In this document: positions 51,277 to 52,770 of the stretch, one piece after another
Numbering within the stretch: the stretch's first letter is position 1
Layout: each line of letters starts with the position of its first letter
Origin: Acidobacteriota bacterium
Lineage (GTDB): Bacteria > Acidobacteriota > Terriglobia > UBA7540
Assembly: GCA_003225365.1 (NCBI GenBank)
Contig: QHZN01000234.1
Location: 1-52,770 of the forward strand
Direction: 5' to 3'
DNA length: 52,770 nucleotides
Position numbers and translations under genes: made by a program
Notes under the pieces: generated by a model
Told to the model about the DNA's origin: nothing
Databases searched by the model: none
What the model saw: the letters and a program-made list of their open reading frames with translations, nothing else

Positions 51277-51570
51277 TGTGGTCCTTGTTCCGAAGATGCC
51301 GACACTGCCTCAGCTCCGCGAAGCGGAGTTTCGCTCCGTGGGAGCAAACCAATTGCGTATTTTACCATGATTCTAGGATTGACTGGGATTACCGCGAAGC
51401 CGTAGCGAGTCTGTTTGAGCCCAACCTGGGATGATTCCTCCGGCGGTCCGTAAACACAACGGCGTATTTCGCGGGTCGCCACTCAAGCCCCTTCTCCTCC
51501 GCAGCAGGTTCTTGACTCCTGGATAAATTTCCGCAGGTCTGCTATTTATCATGGGAAACGTGGGCATGGT

Positions 51571-52170
51571 ATGGCTGAAGAGTACCATCGACTCGGCCGT
51601 TCGCTTCCTGCGCGGCCTTCGAAGGCCGCCAATAGGAGCCTGCTTAGTAAGCGGGGAGAGACGCGGGCGTCCTTCGTCATTCGGGACGGAACACCCGAGG
51701 ACGTGCCCGCTATCGCCCGCCTTCACGTTGTAACCTTCAGACAAACGCACGGGGGCCGCGGGCCGACCTACGAGATCCGCGAATGGCAGTGGCGTCAGGC
51801 GTTCGCCAATGCGGACGGGAATTGGTTCTGCTTTGTCATCGAGCGCCAGAATGGCGATCTCATAGGGTTTGCTAAAGGGATCCCGTACACTGGTGATTTG
51901 CCGGACTTCGCTGGCGAACTGAACAAAATCTACCTGCTTCGTGAATACCAGCGCTTGGGTCTGGGGAGCCGGCTTATCGGTTACGTTGCCCGCCGGTTTC
52001 TCAGCCAGTGCATTCAATCGATGCTGCTGTTTGGCGAAGCTCGGAATCCATCCAATAGGTTCTACGAAGCGCTAGGGGCGGAAAGGCTACTCACCGACTC
52101 GGGCGAGTTTCATGGAGGTTACGGCTGGCGAGACTTGCGGAGTCTTGAGGCAAGGTGCCCCATCGAGTGA
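51571..52170 (+). CDS. GNAT-family N-acetyltransferase
   Basis: A 199-aa protein; the acetyltransferase domain begins near residue 35 (FVIRDGTPEDVPAIARLHV). The acetyl-CoA loop is LLREYQRLGLGSRLI (Q/RxxGxG/A pattern), followed by FLSQCIQSMLLFGEARNPS and NRFYEALGAERL. The first ~33 residues look non-conserved, so the start may be further in. The acceptor is unknown. A 294-bp gap without recognised genes separates it from rimO. Confidence 0.82.
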   Translation: MAEEYHRLGRSLPARPSKAANRSLLSKRGETRASFVIRDGTPEDVPAIARLHVVTFRQTHGGRGPTYEIREWQWRQAFANADGNWFCFVIERQNGDLIGFAKGIPYTGDLPDFAGELNKIYLLREYQRLGLGSRLIGYVARRFLSQCIQSMLLFGEARNPSNRFYEALGAERLLTDSGEFHGGYGWRDLRSLEARCPIE

Positions 52171-52399
52171 GGGCGAACGCATGCCGATCATCGCGATTCA
52201 ATACTCGACCGCGCGGTGTTACATGCGGGTATTGGCGAACGTCCCAGAAAGCTTCGGTAGCTATAAGCCGAACGCGGTAACAGACTTCAGAAGTCGCCGT
52301 AGAAGATGAGTCCATTACCAGCCGGATTGCGAAAGCCAAACTTGCGGGTTCCGGTTGCTTCCGGCAGATTCTAGGCGTAGTCATGAAAGGGAGTTCGTA

Positions 52400-52770
52400 A
52401 TGAAACTCAATGAACTCCCCACTCGAGCCCCCCTGGAGCAATACGAGAAGCAAGCTCAGGACCTCGTCGAAGGCCATAAGCTTGGGGACCCGGAGTCGAT
52501 CTGGCGTATTAAAAACGACCACCCTCGCTTCCGCGAGATGTCGGATTCCGAGGTTCGAAGCACTACGTTCGCGCTAGCCGATGCTCAATTCATTGTCGCT
52601 CGCTGGAACTACTTCGAGAGTTGGCTGGAGCTGGCCGGATACGTCGAAGCGGTGACTCAGGAGCGGTCTCCCGTCTCCCAATTCGAATCGGCCGTCGACG
52701 CGATCGTTGACGGTGACGTGACCGCACTCGAGCGATTGTTGCGCGCGAATCCGGATTTAATTCGAGCGCG
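52400..52770 (+). CDS. Ankyrin-repeat protein, C-terminus beyond the window
   Basis: From ATG 52400 (AAGGGAG 6 nt upstream) the product reads MKLNELPTRAPLEQYEKQAQ, then ADAQFIVARWNYFESWLEL and SPVSQFESAVDAIVDGDVTA, then LERLLRANPDLIRA at the window end. The last part is the first ankyrin-type repeat. The N-terminal region is typical of a family found in soil bacteria whose function is not known. At least 123 codons are present and the rest lies to the right. The 229-bp gap before it shows no gene. Confidence 0.8.
   Translation, partial: MKLNELPTRAPLEQYEKQAQDLVEGHKLGDPESIWRIKNDHPRFREMSDSEVRSTTFALADAQFIVARWNYFESWLELAGYVEAVTQERSPVSQFESAVDAIVDGDVTALERLLRANPDLIRA

Noticed and set aside
1-52770. 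tRNA genes, rRNA, CRISPR arrays, prophage or conjugation genes
   Set aside because: I looked for T-loop-like GTTCRANNC contexts, regularly spaced repeats and mobile-element proteins and found none convincing.

Overview
The window is a G+C-rich bacterial chromosome segment. Its gene families (an Npt-type transporter fused to HEAT repeats, a CysO/Mec/CysM cysteine pathway, a futalosine-pathway gene, BrxA-type bacilliredoxin, an ankyrin protein of a type common in soil bacteria) fit an Acidobacteriota member best. This is inference from gene content; no rRNA, tRNA or CRISPR array was seen.

Layout. 1-3191: a minus-strand translation operon rplM-rpsI-rpsB-tsf-pyrH, with rpsI broken by an internal deletion. 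3282-6061: a ParDE-like toxin-antitoxin pair, a broken MarR gene and a ClC chloride channel. 6033-11564: a PAS/GAF histidine kinase, a 1 kb regulatory-looking region without genes, an MBL hydrolase, a receiver-only response regulator and an RmlD-like reductase. 11600-17550: a broken Npt-HEAT transporter, a MITE-like repeat, a kinase stub, an HprK/PEPCK-like P-loop protein and a small charged exported protein. 17841-23580: redox, iron and cysteine genes, all minus strand: a peroxiredoxin with an in-frame TGA at its catalytic cysteine, MbfA, MoeZ, CysO, Mec, a ceramidase-like membrane protein and CysM. 23676-29458: secreted peptidases (M28, then an inactive/active M16 pair), a second MITE and an orphan antitoxin. 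29614-36287: an atypical receiver protein, BioY, a broken HEAT-repeat protein, MqnD, a two-gene MetE-like methionine synthase and an MFS carrier. 36429-40315: FecR-like protein, sugar epimerase, small proteins and a GH27 alpha-galactosidase. 40609-52770: Lhr-type helicase, BrxA, ThpR, CinA, NHL protein, PgpA, YacG, RimO, a GNAT enzyme and a partial ankyrin protein.

Two things stand out. First, the peroxiredoxin at 17841-18323 has TGA exactly where the peroxidatic Cys belongs, no other Cys, and a stem-loop at bacterial SECIS spacing just downstream, so it is a strong selenoprotein candidate. Second, five genes (rpsI, marR, npt, a HEAT gene and lhr) each lack about 60-70 codons of internal sequence, four of them out of frame. 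Such a uniform pattern, including a ribosomal protein gene, suggests assembly collapse, or else repeated real deletions. The CysO-like carrier also carries an eight-residue Cys-rich tail after its Gly-Gly, which would require processing by the adjacent JAMM protease.
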